The notes: a model not told the origin generated them from the letters alone. Counted from the first letter of the stretch, positions 25,333 to 34,850 are shown. The stretch: DNA of 64,000 bases from Candidatus Gastranaerophilales bacterium (GCA_944323475.1 CALUSQ010000005.1:32486-96485), one strand, 5' to 3'. A program made the numbers and translations.

Positions 25333-26244
25333 ATGTCTAAAAATTTCGTCAAAATGCAATCTACAACGCCGAACACAAAAGACTTGATGCCTCAACAATA
25401 TGATGATGCATTAAATCGCTACATCAGAAAGATTTCAAAAATAGAAGTTTTGTCAGCAGAAGAAGAAAAAGAAATTGCAATGATTGCACACCAAGGAACC
25501 CCTCAAGAATCTCTAAAAGCAAAACAAAGACTCGTACAATCAAATTTAAAATTAGTTGTAAATATTGCAAGAAAAACTATTCAAGTATCACATTTGCCAA
25601 TGATAGATTTAATACAAGAAGGTAATCTTGGACTCATGGTTGCAGTAGAAAAATTTGATTACAAATTGGGATACAGATTTTCTACTTATGCAGCTTGGTG
25701 GATAAAACAAGCAATGTTCAAAGCCATATCAGAACAATCTCATTGTGTAAAAGTTCCGGTTTATATACAAGAAACTCTTTCCAAATTTTCAAAAGTAAAA
25801 ACATCATTAGAACAGAAATACAACACACAAGTAAAAAATGAAGATGTAGCAAAAGAGATGAATATATCTGCAGAAAAAATTGACGCATACCTAAACGCAT
25901 ACACAAAATCGGTATCACTCGACGCTTCTTTTGAATTGAATTCTGGAAGCGAAGTGACTCTATCAGATATACTTGAAGACCCAACAGCATCAGCCTACGC
26001 AAATGCGGAATACGAAAACCTAAAAAAAGATATAGAATATGTAGTTGCAACCCTAAAAGACAGAGAACAAGCCGTTGTCAGAATGCGTTTTGGACTTGGT
26101 GAATGGGGGCGAAAAACACTTGAAGAAATAGGAAAAATGTATGGAGTGACAAAAGAATGTATAAGACAAACAGAAAACAGAGCACTTAAAAAATTACGAG
26201 AACTAAACTCAAACACAAATCTACTCACAGCATACGTTCAATAA
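25333..26244 (+). CDS. Group-2/alternative sigma-70 factor
   Basis: Regions 1.2 to 4.2 are present in 303 residues: RYIRKISKIEVLSAEEE, the region 2 core DLIQEGNLGLMVAVEKFD and FSTYAAWWIKQAMFKA, and region 4 with LEEIGKMYGVTKECIRQTE. Region 1.1 is missing and the length is short, so this is probably not the main RpoD; cyanobacteria-type group-2 sigma factors and RpoS or RpoH are the nearest types. A GGAG site and a long leader precede it, and a terminator follows directly. Confidence 0.92.
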   Translation: MSKNFVKMQSTTPNTKDLMPQQYDDALNRYIRKISKIEVLSAEEEKEIAMIAHQGTPQESLKAKQRLVQSNLKLVVNIARKTIQVSHLPMIDLIQEGNLGLMVAVEKFDYKLGYRFSTYAAWWIKQAMFKAISEQSHCVKVPVYIQETLSKFSKVKTSLEQKYNTQVKNEDVAKEMNISAEKIDAYLNAYTKSVSLDASFELNSGSEVTLSDILEDPTASAYANAEYENLKKDIEYVVATLKDREQAVVRMRFGLGEWGRKTLEEIGKMYGVTKECIRQTENRALKKLRELNSNTNLLTAYVQ

Positions 26245-26253
26245 CAACGCACT

Positions 26254-26278
26254 CAGCACCTCAACAGGTGCTGTTTTT
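26254..26278 (+). terminator. Terminator of the sigma gene
   Basis: CAGCACCT/AGGTGCTG stem with loop CAAC, then five U residues. Confidence 0.9.
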
Positions 26279-26288
26279 CTATAAAAAT

Positions 26289-26558
26289 TTATGGACAAAT
26301 ACTTTCCCAATCAATGCCATCGTCATCATCTTCACCAGGTTCAGGTATTTTTTCACCATCTTCGAGCATTATTTGAAGCATAAGTTTCAATTGATTTTTA
26401 TAGTTAGCAAGCGCAATCTCTCTAGTTTTTGCACAATATGCAAAGCTTGGAAACTCTTTTATTTCAATATAATGATATGGATTGCCATTGAAGTCCAAAT
26501 CAGTGCCTTCAATCAAAGTCCAATCTAAATTCAAATAATAATCTATATCTTTATCCAT
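26289..26558 (-). CDS. HicB-like protein without a HicA partner
   Basis: The pattern DWTLIEGTDLDFNG…HYIEIKEFPSFAYCA followed by a helix (REIALANYKNQLKLML) and EDGEKIPEP is the HicB/UPF0150 partial RNase H fold. HicB antitoxins usually pair with a ~60-residue HicA RNA-binding toxin; none is visible on either side. There is no DNA-binding domain, and the C-terminus is acidic (GEDDDDGIDWE). It overlaps the upstream GerMN gene by eight bases. It may have been recruited for another role or be an orphan antitoxin. Confidence 0.72.
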   Translation of the reverse strand: MDKDIDYYLNLDWTLIEGTDLDFNGNPYHYIEIKEFPSFAYCAKTREIALANYKNQLKLMLQIMLEDGEKIPEPGEDDDDGIDWESICP

Positions 26559-27165
26559 CTAACGAATTCTCACTCAAAGGTTGTGAAATCATAATACCTT
26601 CGCCGCCTAAGACTTCTGCTTTTTTGCCATTTATATACAAATAAATAGGTTTATTAGGAGCATTTGCCAATGCCGTTTTAATTAATTGTTTCATTCTGCT
26701 GTAAAGGCTGTCAGCCCCTCCACCGGTTTGAATATTGGAACTAACATCTATAATAATTTTGTTATTACTTTCAACAACGCCGAGGATTTTTACATTTTTA
26801 GGAATTTCAGAATAAACACCCAATTTTTTTTCATATGGTGTAGGACCAATTGTAAGTTGATTAAGAGCATATGACAATTTTGACTGACCTTGAGGAAGTT
26901 CTCTTTTTACCTTTTTAAAAATACCTGAATCATTTTTATCCATGCCTAAAAAATATACTGTCACATAAGTTTTGGGTGTTTTATTTTCTTCTGCTTTTTT
27001 AGAAGATTGAACATTTTCCGCTTTTTTAACAGGTTCAACAACTTGTTCTTCTACAACCAATTTTTTTTCAACTTTTGCATGTGGCACATCAAAAAAATTA
27101 ACTTTAACATAGAAAAACGCTAATGCAGCAAGTGCGAGTATAACCAGTTTTGACCAAAATCCCAT
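26551..27165 (-). CDS. GerMN-domain membrane-anchored protein
   Basis: An N-terminal membrane anchor (LVILALAALAFFYVKV) and a Lys/Glu/Val linker lead to a GerMN domain (residues ~70-195): VTVYFLGMDKNDSG, LSYALNQLTIGPTPYEK, IDVSSNIQTGGGADSL and IYLYINGKKAEVLGG. This domain occurs in GerM and LpqB and in many non-sporulating bacteria as a cell-wall-associated module. No sporulation genes are nearby. AAAGGAATTT precedes the ATG. Confidence 0.85.
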   Translation of the reverse strand: MGFWSKLVILALAALAFFYVKVNFFDVPHAKVEKKLVVEEQVVEPVKKAENVQSSKKAEENKTPKTYVTVYFLGMDKNDSGIFKKVKRELPQGQSKLSYALNQLTIGPTPYEKKLGVYSEIPKNVKILGVVESNNKIIIDVSSNIQTGGGADSLYSRMKQLIKTALANAPNKPIYLYINGKKAEVLGGEGIMISQPLSENSLDG

Positions 27166-27192
27166 ATAAATTCCTTTAATTAAATAAATCTT

Positions 27193-28069
27193 TTAATTAT
27201 TATAATAGTTTTTTGGAACAATAACCAGCCCTTTTACAACAATCTTGTCTGACAGTACATTTAAATTTTGAATTTTAATTATACTCTTAGAATTATTTAA
27301 AATATTAGTCTTAAAAGTAAGTGGATTTAACCTGTTTATTATAGGTAACAATGCATTCAAATTGGCATTTGCAATAGCAGGCGTAGTCTGTACATCAGAA
27401 AATAAAATCTGTCCATCTTCAACAGACATACTCATAGATGAAGAAATTCTTTTGGGCTGTCCCATTGTTAATGGAGAGACTATATTCATCGAAAATACAA
27501 GTCTACTATCTTTTATTTCAGCTTTAGGATTAAAAATTCTAAAAACAGATACTCCTCCAAAACTTACATTTAAAGAGTTCATTAGCTTCATATATTCTGG
27601 TGTGTTAACAATTTTTTGTAAATCATTTGAAGTTACATCTGCACTAAACCCTAACAAAAAGTTTTCGTTAGTATAAACCTGACCATTTTTATATATAAAA
27701 TGATTATACCCGCATAATGATTCTGCTTTGACATTTGAAATATAAAAACCATCAATATATGCAGATTCAGCATGAGCTGTTATTTTTTCAAATTTACCCT
27801 CCATCATAGACTTTGCACCAAATGGAGTAATCTTAACATCAAAATCAGCAGTCAAAGCTTTGTCCATTTGTTTTTTTACTTGAGCTTCAATTGTTTTTGA
27901 CAATAAAAAGTTCATGCCAGTTACTTTACTCAACGTAGAAGCAATAGGTCCAGAAACCTTCGGAACAGTAGGACACATTGAAACATCACATTCATTTGTA
28001 CTAAAAGCTAATACCGGTCTTAAATTTAAAACAAAAGCAAAAATTATTATAAATATTTTTAAATGTTTC
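27193..28069 (-). CDS. Exported DUF2993 (LmeA-like) protein
   Basis: The signal peptide is KHLKIFIIIFAFVLNLRPVLA. The mature part has the DUF2993 plan: VKKQMDKALTADFDVKITP, GKFEKITAHAESAYIDGFYI, VKAESLCGYNHF and a repeated beta/alpha structure. This resembles lipid-binding TULIP-like proteins and is common in cyanobacteria and actinobacteria. Its start overlaps the truB stop (ATGA), so it is the last gene of the translation operon; the exact ATG is 28069-28071. Confidence 0.8.
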
Positions 28070-28943
28070 ATGATACAAATACCTTTTTAGTAACTAATCT
28101 GGCTTCCTGCAAGTTATCAAATTGTGCAATTGCAACCAATTCACCTTTAAAAACAAGGCTCACAAATTCTTCATTTTCAAAATTAGAAGCATATAAAGAT
28201 TGACCATGTCTAATTTTTTGAAACTCTATTTCTGAAAGCTCATGACAATTAAATGATAAAACATCAATAGGATTAATCAAATTTTTTTCTATATCAGAAA
28301 AATCAGAAAGCAAATCTAAAGAAACAGAATCAGATATAACAAAACATCCTGATTTAGTTCTTTCTAAACCAGACATTACAGCACCAACTCCCAGATGAAG
28401 TCCTAAATCTTGAACAATAGAACGAATATAAGTCCCTTTCGAACATTCAATATCAACAGACGCAGACTGATTATCATAATCAAAATCAATCAATTCTATT
28501 TTTGAAACAAATACTGTTCTTTTGGGAATATCATCTGGTATAACACCATTACGTGCCAACTCATATAATCTTTTTCCTTTATAATGAACAGCCGAGTACG
28601 CAGGAGGTATTTGTTCTATTTTTCCTTCAAAAATTTTTAATGCACACTCAATATCTTCTTTCATTATTTTCTTTTGGGAGTATTCTTTAACAGTACCTTC
28701 TGTATCGTATGTATCGGAAACCTTACCAAAAATAATTTTTGTACGATATGCTTTATTTTCTTGCAAAAATTCAATTAACCTTGATGCTTTACCAATTGCA
28801 ACAGGCAAAACACCTGATGCCATAGGATCAAGAGTTCCTGTATGACCAATTTGTTTTATTTTAGAAATTTTTCTCAAAACAGCAATGACATCATGAGAGG
28901 TCATTCCAATAGGTTTGTTAACATTCAAAAAACCAAATAACAT
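28068..28943 (-). CDS. truB: tRNA pseudouridine-55 synthase
   Basis: Makes pseudouridine-55 in the T-loop of tRNAs. The N-terminal GFLNVNKPIGMTSHDVIAVL, catalytic segment HTGTLDPMASGVLPVA and the motif SKGTYIRSIVQDLG are all present. A longer frame begins with TTG inside rbfA, but the natural N-terminus of the family starts at this ATG (28943). The position after infB and rbfA is the classical arrangement. Confidence 0.94.
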   Translation of the reverse strand: MLFGFLNVNKPIGMTSHDVIAVLRKISKIKQIGHTGTLDPMASGVLPVAIGKASRLIEFLQENKAYRTKIIFGKVSDTYDTEGTVKEYSQKKIMKEDIECALKIFEGKIEQIPPAYSAVHYKGKRLYELARNGVIPDDIPKRTVFVSKIELIDFDYDNQSASVDIECSKGTYIRSIVQDLGLHLGVGAVMSGLERTKSGCFVISDSVSLDLLSDFSDIEKNLINPIDVLSFNCHELSEIEFQKIRHGQSLYASNFENEEFVSLVFKGELVAIAQFDNLQEARLVTKKVFVS

Positions 28944-28956
28944 ATTAAACCAGTAC

Positions 28957-29310
28957 CTAAATTTCACCTTTAGATACTTTATCAATTAGATCCATCACCC
29001 TTGTCCCTCTTTCAAGAGAATCATCTGGAATAAATCTAAGTTCAGGTGTAAGTCTCAATCTTATTCTTTTTCCAACTTCATATCTTATTTTTGAAACATT
29101 ATCTTCAAGGGCATCAATAGTTTTTTGTTTTGCAGCTTCATTTGTTGAAAAAACAGAAAAGTAAACTTTTGCAAAAGAATTGTCATGAGCAAGTTCAATA
29201 TCTGTAATAGAAACAACACCTTCAATACGAGGATCTCTGATATCTTTTTGAATAATATCAGCAATCTCTTTCATCAAAGTTTTTCTGACACGTTCATTTC
29301 TTAAAGACAT
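28957..29310 (-). CDS. rbfA: Ribosome-binding factor A
   Basis: A 117-residue KH-like protein for 16S rRNA maturation and cold adaptation. RVRKTLMKEIADIIQKDIRDP and the later LRLTPELRFIPDDSLERG are typical. AAGGGGAAAG precedes the ATG. It lies 20 bases after infB. Confidence 0.94.
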   Translation of the reverse strand: MSLRNERVRKTLMKEIADIIQKDIRDPRIEGVVSITDIELAHDNSFAKVYFSVFSTNEAAKQKTIDALEDNVSKIRYEVGKRIRLRLTPELRFIPDDSLERGTRVMDLIDKVSKGEI

Positions 29311-29330
29311 GACTTTCCCCTTTATCTAAA

Positions 29331-31835
29331 TTATACCAATGCCTGTCTTTCAATTTCTTCTGTAGTAGATACTTCAATTATATCGCCTTCTTGAATATCA
29401 TTGAATTTTGCAAAAGAAATACCGCATTCAAAACCGGTAGCAACTTCTTTTACGTCATCTTTAAATCGTTTAAGTTGATCAATTGTACCTGTGTATACAT
29501 TAACACCATCTCTAAGAATTTTTGCAGTTTTCCCTCTTACAATCTTTCCTTCTAGAACATAACAACCAGCAATTTTACCTGTTTTACCAACAGTAAATAT
29601 TTGTCTAACTTCAGCTTTACCAAGAGAAACTTCTTTAATTTCAGGTTGTAACAAATTAAGCATTGTTTGCTCTAAATCTTCGAGAATTTGATATATAATA
29701 TCATATTTCTTAATTGTAACATTTTCTCTTGCTGCAGCCAATTCAGCATTATTATCTTCTCTAACAGTAAATCCAAGAATAATAGCATTACTTGCTGCAG
29801 CCAACATAACATCTGCTTCTGATATATCACCTACACCCACATGAATAAGTTTAAGAACAATTTCTTTTGACTTAAATTGACCAATTGCTTGAGAAAGTGC
29901 TTCTGCAGAACCGTTAGTATTAGCTTTAACAATCAAATTCAAATGTTGAACACCATCTTCACCTTCTCCAACAATTTCATTTCTGATGTGGTTAGGCAAC
30001 ATTGCTTCAAGTCTTGAAGTTCTTTCTTTTTCCTTACGTTCAGCAACAATAGCTCTCATTGTTTTTTCATTTTCAACAACTTCAAATTTGTCACCAGCTT
30101 GAGGAACTTCTGTTAACCCAAGTATTTCAACAGGAGTAGATGGAGCAGCTTTTTTTACTCTTTCACCAGAATCAGAAAGCAATGCTCTAACTTTACCACA
30201 CACATTACCAACAACAACACAATTACCTGTTTTTAATGTACCATTTTGAACAAGCAATGTAGCAACAGGACCTTTACCTTTATCCAAATTAGCTTCAATT
30301 ACAACGCCTGAAGCAGGAGCATCAGGATTTGCCTTTAAGTCTAAAACTTCTGCCAATAATAAAATATACTCTAAAAGCTCATCTATACCCGTACCTTGTA
30401 AAGCACTAACTTTAACGCAAACAGTATCTCCACCCCATTCTTCAGGGACCAAACCATGCTCTGTAAGTTGCTGCAAAATTTTATCAGGATTAGCATCAGG
30501 CTTATCACACTTATTTACAGCAACAATAATAGGGACATTTGCTGCTTTTGCATGGTTTATTGCTTCTATTGTCTGTGGCATAATTCCATCATCTGCAGCG
30601 ACAACCAAAATAGCTATATCTGTTGCTTGAGCACCTCTTGCACGCATTTCAGTAAAAGCTTCATGACCAGGAGTGTCTATAAATACAATTTTTTTATTAT
30701 TCAAATATACTGTATAAGCCCCAATGGATTGAGTAATACCACCAACTTCAGTAGAAACAATTTTGTGTTTTGAGGCTCTAATAGAATCTAACAAAGTAGT
30801 TTTACCATGGTCAACGTGTCCCATTATACTAATTACCGGTGCACGTCTTTTAAGAAGTTTTGGATCAATAGCTGCAAGTTCTTTTGCTTCTTCCTCTTTT
30901 TGAAGTTCTTCTTCAATATATGCTTCAAGGTCCTCTGCTTGAACTTCTATTTCAAAATTTTCACAAACTTTTTTCGCAGTTGCAACATCTATAACCTGAT
31001 TTACAGTTGCAAGAATACCTTGCATCATCAAAAATTTTACTATTTCTGCAGAAGCTTTATTAATTTTTTCAGATAATTCACCAACAGTTAACGGTTGATT
31101 AATAACAACGCTTTTAACCTCTTCCACAGCTTCTTCAACATGTGTTCTTTTTTTATGTTTTTGAGCATTAGCTTTTTCTAAACTAATTCTTTCTTGTTCT
31201 TCTTCTCTTGAATTATAAGACTTTTCCTTCTTTTTAGAACTTTTTTTCTTTGATTGTCCCTTACCTTCATATATTTCTTGAGGAATTATGTGTCTTTGAA
31301 TAGGTTTTTTTTCTGCTCTATGAAATTCTTTTTTTGTTTCATCCGTTTTAGAAGTTTTTTCATTAACATCTGAAGAAGTTTTTGGTTTATGTGATGAAAC
31401 TTTTTCGTTACCAACATTTGTTTTTTCGTGATTTTTTTCTTGTTTATTGATAATCACTTTACCTAAAGAAGGCTTTTTAGCTGTAATGTTTGGTTCAATT
31501 TTACCAAGTCTTAATCTTTCAGTTGGCTCAACTTTGCCGAGTTTAACCTTATCTGCAGGTTTTAACGCTGGTAGTTCTTCTTTTTTTTCTCCAACATTAG
31601 AAACTTCTTCTACTTTTGGCTTTGCTTTTTTTACGATGAAAGCTTTTGGCTTTTTAACCTGATCTGACTTAGGTGCAGACAAAAGTTCTTTAAGCTTTTT
31701 GGCTTGTGATTCAGAGATAGCACTTGAATGCGATTTAACCTTCACACCAAGCTTTTCGTCCAACTTTTCTATAACATCTTTATTGGATAAGTTAAGTTCT
31801 TTTGCCAAGTCATATACTCTGATTGTATCTGTCAT
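29331..31835 (-). CDS. infB: Translation initiation factor IF-2
   Basis: Brings fMet-tRNA to the ribosome with GTP. An N-terminal IF2_N module (RVYDLAKELNLSNKDVIEKL), a long Lys/Glu-rich linker to about residue 250 and a second IF2_N-type module lead to the GTPase domain: GHVDHGKTTLLDSIR (near 337), IDTPGHEAFTEMRARGA and VNKCDKPDANP. Domains II-IV follow, ending in FNDIQEGDIIEV. The 834-residue length is normal. It sits between ylxR and rbfA as usual. Confidence 0.97.
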   Translation of the reverse strand: MTDTIRVYDLAKELNLSNKDVIEKLDEKLGVKVKSHSSAISESQAKKLKELLSAPKSDQVKKPKAFIVKKAKPKVEEVSNVGEKKEELPALKPADKVKLGKVEPTERLRLGKIEPNITAKKPSLGKVIINKQEKNHEKTNVGNEKVSSHKPKTSSDVNEKTSKTDETKKEFHRAEKKPIQRHIIPQEIYEGKGQSKKKSSKKKEKSYNSREEEQERISLEKANAQKHKKRTHVEEAVEEVKSVVINQPLTVGELSEKINKASAEIVKFLMMQGILATVNQVIDVATAKKVCENFEIEVQAEDLEAYIEEELQKEEEAKELAAIDPKLLKRRAPVISIMGHVDHGKTTLLDSIRASKHKIVSTEVGGITQSIGAYTVYLNNKKIVFIDTPGHEAFTEMRARGAQATDIAILVVAADDGIMPQTIEAINHAKAANVPIIVAVNKCDKPDANPDKILQQLTEHGLVPEEWGGDTVCVKVSALQGTGIDELLEYILLLAEVLDLKANPDAPASGVVIEANLDKGKGPVATLLVQNGTLKTGNCVVVGNVCGKVRALLSDSGERVKKAAPSTPVEILGLTEVPQAGDKFEVVENEKTMRAIVAERKEKERTSRLEAMLPNHIRNEIVGEGEDGVQHLNLIVKANTNGSAEALSQAIGQFKSKEIVLKLIHVGVGDISEADVMLAAASNAIILGFTVREDNNAELAAARENVTIKKYDIIYQILEDLEQTMLNLLQPEIKEVSLGKAEVRQIFTVGKTGKIAGCYVLEGKIVRGKTAKILRDGVNVYTGTIDQLKRFKDDVKEVATGFECGISFAKFNDIQEGDIIEVSTTEEIERQALV

Positions 31836-31883
31836 TCTCTGTATGCATCTCCAAATTCTTCTATATTATATTTTTAACACAAT

Positions 31884-32147
31884 CTAATTCTCAAGTACAG
31901 TCTTGATTTTTTCTTTTAAAGTCTCATCAGGTTTGATTTTTAGAATTTTATATATTTTTTCTTTTTTGAAAAGTGCATTAATACAGCTTATATCCTTGCA
32001 GACATAGACAGAACGTCCTACAAAATCAGAAGTTGGGTTGACTTTATATTCTTTAGTTTTTTTATTAATAGTAATTTTTATAAAGTCTGCACGAGACTTT
32101 TTTAAATTACACGAAACACATTTTCTAATAATTTTAGATTCACCCAT
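31884..32147 (-). CDS. ylxR: YlxR/RnpM-family RNA-binding protein
   Basis: The 87-residue protein has the family opening RKCVSCNLKKSRADFIKI and the segment DFVGRSVYVCKDISCINALF. YlxR-family members bind RNA and modulate RNase P. The gene normally follows nusA; here a PurD-like gene occupies that place and its stop overlaps the ylxR ribosome site (TTAGGTAA). Confidence 0.88.
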   Translation of the reverse strand: MGESKIIRKCVSCNLKKSRADFIKITINKKTKEYKVNPTSDFVGRSVYVCKDISCINALFKKEKIYKILKIKPDETLKEKIKTVLEN

Positions 32148-32151
32148 TTAC

Positions 32152-33417
32152 CTAACAGCCTATTAAAAGCGTTTTGCCAATATCTTTTCTATATCTAATG
32201 CCTTCAAAACAAATATTTTCAACTGCATCATACATTTTTTCTGTAGCCTTGTTAAGAGTAGATGCCATTGCAGTAACTACAAGCGTTCTTCCTCCAGCCG
32301 TTACAAAGTTTCCATCATTATCTTTTAAAGTATTAAAATGAGCGACATCAGCATATTCCTCAGCATCTTCAATACCTTTTATAACACTACCGAATGAAGT
32401 ATCAGATGGATAATTACCTGAACTTAAGACAACAGAAGTTGCAAAAGCAGGCAACAATTTAATTTCATTATATTCATCAACAAGTGTACCAACAATCGCA
32501 GCTCTCATCATTTTTGTAATTTCTTCATCAATAAGTTCTAAAACACATTGAGCGTCTGGTTCTTTAAAAAATGGATTAAATTCTATGACATTTAAAGAAC
32601 CTTTTCTGTCAAGAATAATATCAATCCCCAAAATACCTACATACTGATTACCGTTTTTAGCAAGTTCATCTAGAGCAGGATATACAATTTCTTTAAAAAT
32701 TTTTGATTCCAAAGTTCTGTCTATCATATAAAATGGAGAATATGCCCCCAAACCTGATGTAATAGTACCTCCATTACCTTCCAAAACATATTTATATGGA
32801 ACGACAGATGCTATCGGCATTGCATTATAACCATCTGTAATCACATAATATGAAAATTCTTGGCCTTGGACAAAATCTTCAACAATAACTTTTTTATTCT
32901 GTTGGTCAAAAAGATCACTTATTATCCTTTTTGCAATAGCGAAAGTATCGCATACAAAAACATTTTCACCATGTTGATGCCCGTCTGTTTTAACAATAAT
33001 AGGATATTTTGATTTTCTGGCAAAATCAATGGCCATATTTTCTCTGTCAAAAATACCAAATCTTGGTGTAGGTATTTTTGTCTTATACATAAACTTTTTA
33101 CTTACTGATTTGCTTGCAGTAATTCTTGCAGCTTCAGCTGATGGTGCAAAAACCATTAACCCAGCCTCATTAAATTTTTCTGCTATATCATTTGCAATAG
33201 ATTTTTCCGAACAAGCAATTGTCAAATCTATATTGTTAGCCTTTGCAAAATCTACCAATTCATCTATATCATTAGCTTTTATATCTATACAGTTTGCAAA
33301 TTCCTGAATTGCGTCATTGCCTGGTGCAACAAATACAAGCTCCGTATCTTCATACTGTGAAACTAATTTTGCAATTGTATATTCTTTAGCGCCTGAACCA
33401 ACAATTAATATCTTCAT
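32152..33417 (-). CDS. purD: PurD-like phosphoribosylamine-glycine ligase, divergent
   Basis: Overall plan and length (421 aa) match PurD, which ligates glycine to phosphoribosylamine with ATP. Visible are ILIVGSGAKEYTIAKLV at the N-terminus, the ATP-grasp segments PIIVKTDGHQHGENVFV and VQGQEFSYYVITDG, GAYSPFYM, and IEFNPFFKEPDAQ. Several family-invariant motifs are altered: GGREHA is GAKEYT, DGDxGPNTGGMG is EGNGGTITSGLG, and FNARFGDPE is FNPFFKEPD. It could be a fast-evolving PurD or a paralogue with a new substrate. AAAAGGTG places the start at 33417, not the upstream TTG. It is first in the ylxR-infB-rbfA-truB operon. Confidence 0.75.
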   Translation of the reverse strand: MKILIVGSGAKEYTIAKLVSQYEDTELVFVAPGNDAIQEFANCIDIKANDIDELVDFAKANNIDLTIACSEKSIANDIAEKFNEAGLMVFAPSAEAARITASKSVSKKFMYKTKIPTPRFGIFDRENMAIDFARKSKYPIIVKTDGHQHGENVFVCDTFAIAKRIISDLFDQQNKKVIVEDFVQGQEFSYYVITDGYNAMPIASVVPYKYVLEGNGGTITSGLGAYSPFYMIDRTLESKIFKEIVYPALDELAKNGNQYVGILGIDIILDRKGSLNVIEFNPFFKEPDAQCVLELIDEEITKMMRAAIVGTLVDEYNEIKLLPAFATSVVLSSGNYPSDTSFGSVIKGIEDAEEYADVAHFNTLKDNDGNFVTAGGRTLVVTAMASTLNKATEKMYDAVENICFEGIRYRKDIGKTLLIGC

Positions 33418-33481
33418 AATCACCTTTTTTATCAAATACTTGTAATATTATACTACATTAAAAGAAATTTTCTTACACGTT

Positions 33482-33511
33482 AAAAAGCTCTTGTATTTTT
33501 ACAAGAGCTTT
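33482..33511 (-). terminator. Terminator of the 33558-34430 gene
   Basis: A perfect twelve-base stem AAAGCTCTTGTA/TACAAGAGCTTT with a four-base loop. On the minus strand it ends in a short U run (five) towards 33482. Confidence 0.75.
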
Positions 33512-33557
33512 AAGATTTGTTGGTTAGTTATATATGATTAATTTGAAGATTGAATAA

Positions 33558-34430
33558 TTAACAAAGTGAACCAAGTATACCCGCAACACATCCAACACCT
33601 GCACCGATTAAAGCACCTACCGGACCACCGATTGCACCGATTGCTGCACCAGTTGCTGTAGTAGCAGTAACACCACCAATTTTACCTATAACTTTTTTGC
33701 TTTTTACAGATTTTGGAGTTTCAGTACCTTCCATTTTAGCGATAATATCTTCTGATGAATATGTTTGAGCATTGCCAAATGATATTGTTTTCCAGAAAGC
33801 GTTAGCTAAAGAACTGTCACAATTTTCTTGAATCATTGCTTTCAAATCTTGACCGGTAACAGCTTGGAATTGTTCTCTTGCACAATTTCTTAAAGTCTTT
33901 TCAAGTGCTACTGGATCATCCTTGAACTCTTCCTGAAGTCTTACATATAATGGTGAACGTTTTAACATATCAACTATTGCCTCAAATTGTTTTACTATTT
34001 GATCTGTTTCACCTTCAATTATCACGGTCTGCAATGAATTGCATGCTTCTCGGATAGAACCAGTTAGTCCGTCTGTAGCACTTGCATAATTCTTAGCAGA
34101 TTTGCCTTCTGTATACATATTTTCTCTTGCAAGGTTTCTTAATTCAAGGTCATATGCCAAACGATCTTTATAATCCATATTCATGTATTTTAAATATTGT
34201 TGGTTTAACATAAGATAAGGATTCATACCCATACCATAGTAGCCGCCATACATACCACTAGGAAAACCATATCCCATATTGACATCCAAAGGTAAATTAT
34301 AAACAGGTGGGATATTTAAACCAAAATCTCTTGCATATTCTGCATTTAAGCTAGCCAAACCAGCTCCGACAGGATTTGCCGTAACTTGAAATTGGTTTGG
34401 ATAACCCATGTATCCGCTAATTCCGTTCAT
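33558..34430 (-). CDS. Gly/Met/Tyr-rich protein with C-terminal glycine zipper
   Basis: Not recognised. Residues 1-85 are rich in Gly, Tyr, Met and Pro (NMGYGFPSGMYGGYYGMGMN), like the N-terminus of the protein at 2743-3945. A charged helical domain follows (85-240), then a Gly/Ala hydrophobic stretch (TTATGAAIGAIGGPVGALIG) ending in GVGCVAGILGSLC, which is a membrane-type glycine zipper. There is no classical signal peptide. GGAGGTTAG lies five bases before the ATG. Its leader matches that of the 2743-3945 gene, suggesting co-regulation. Confidence 0.75.
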   Translation of the reverse strand: MNGISGYMGYPNQFQVTANPVGAGLASLNAEYARDFGLNIPPVYNLPLDVNMGYGFPSGMYGGYYGMGMNPYLMLNQQYLKYMNMDYKDRLAYDLELRNLARENMYTEGKSAKNYASATDGLTGSIREACNSLQTVIIEGETDQIVKQFEAIVDMLKRSPLYVRLQEEFKDDPVALEKTLRNCAREQFQAVTGQDLKAMIQENCDSSLANAFWKTISFGNAQTYSSEDIIAKMEGTETPKSVKSKKVIGKIGGVTATTATGAAIGAIGGPVGALIGAGVGCVAGILGSLC

Positions 34431-34464
34431 AACTAACCTCCAAATTTTTCCTATTTCTAGGATA

Positions 34465-34500
34465 ACCTTTAAATCTAACCTTACAGTTATATAAAAACTT
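34465..34500 (-). promoter_or_regulatory. Conserved promoter/leader element, copy B
   Basis: On the minus strand GTTTTTATATAACT is followed by GTAAGGTTAGATT, matching copy A (3960-4000) at all but about five positions of 27. It lies roughly 45-70 bases before the ATG. Confidence 0.6.
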
Positions 34501-34660
34501 TTTTTTCTTTAAAATTGCTCAATTAAAAAAATTTGCTTAACATTTGTTAACAAAATAAAAAATTCTACAAGATACAACCACACAAATCAATAACAATTTT
34601 TGATAATAATAAGTTTTTATATATATAGAAAGAACTATAAATTTGAGTTAAAATAATATT

Positions 34661-34831
34661 ATGAACAAGGTAATTGATATTACAAAAACCACAGAAAAAA
34701 CAAAACAAGAAGATAAGATTGAAAACAAAAAAAACGTTGAAAAAACAACAAATCCTATCTTCAAAAAATTAATGCTATTTACAAATACAAAACTTTCAAA
34801 AAAGTTTAATATCAATGACCTTTTGAGGTAG
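34661..34831 (+). CDS. Small Lys/Thr-rich hypothetical protein (56 aa)
   Basis: An open frame of 56 codons begins MNKVIDITKTTEKTKQEDK and ends FNINDLLR. Its composition is natural for this genome, and it lies directly ahead of two genes on the same strand. There is no strong ribosome site before the ATG, so the call is tentative. No family is recognised. Confidence 0.4.
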   Translation: MNKVIDITKTTEKTKQEDKIENKKNVEKTTNPIFKKLMLFTNTKLSKKFNINDLLR

Positions 34832-34850
34832 TTTTTACAAGCAGTTTTTC

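Noticed and set aside
26289..26558. Complete HicAB toxin-antitoxin system
   Set aside because: Only a HicB-like protein is present; both neighbours are unrelated and no HicA-sized frame was found.
26551..27165. Evidence for sporulation from a GerM-like domain
   Set aside because: GerMN domains occur widely in non-spore-formers and no other sporulation gene is seen.
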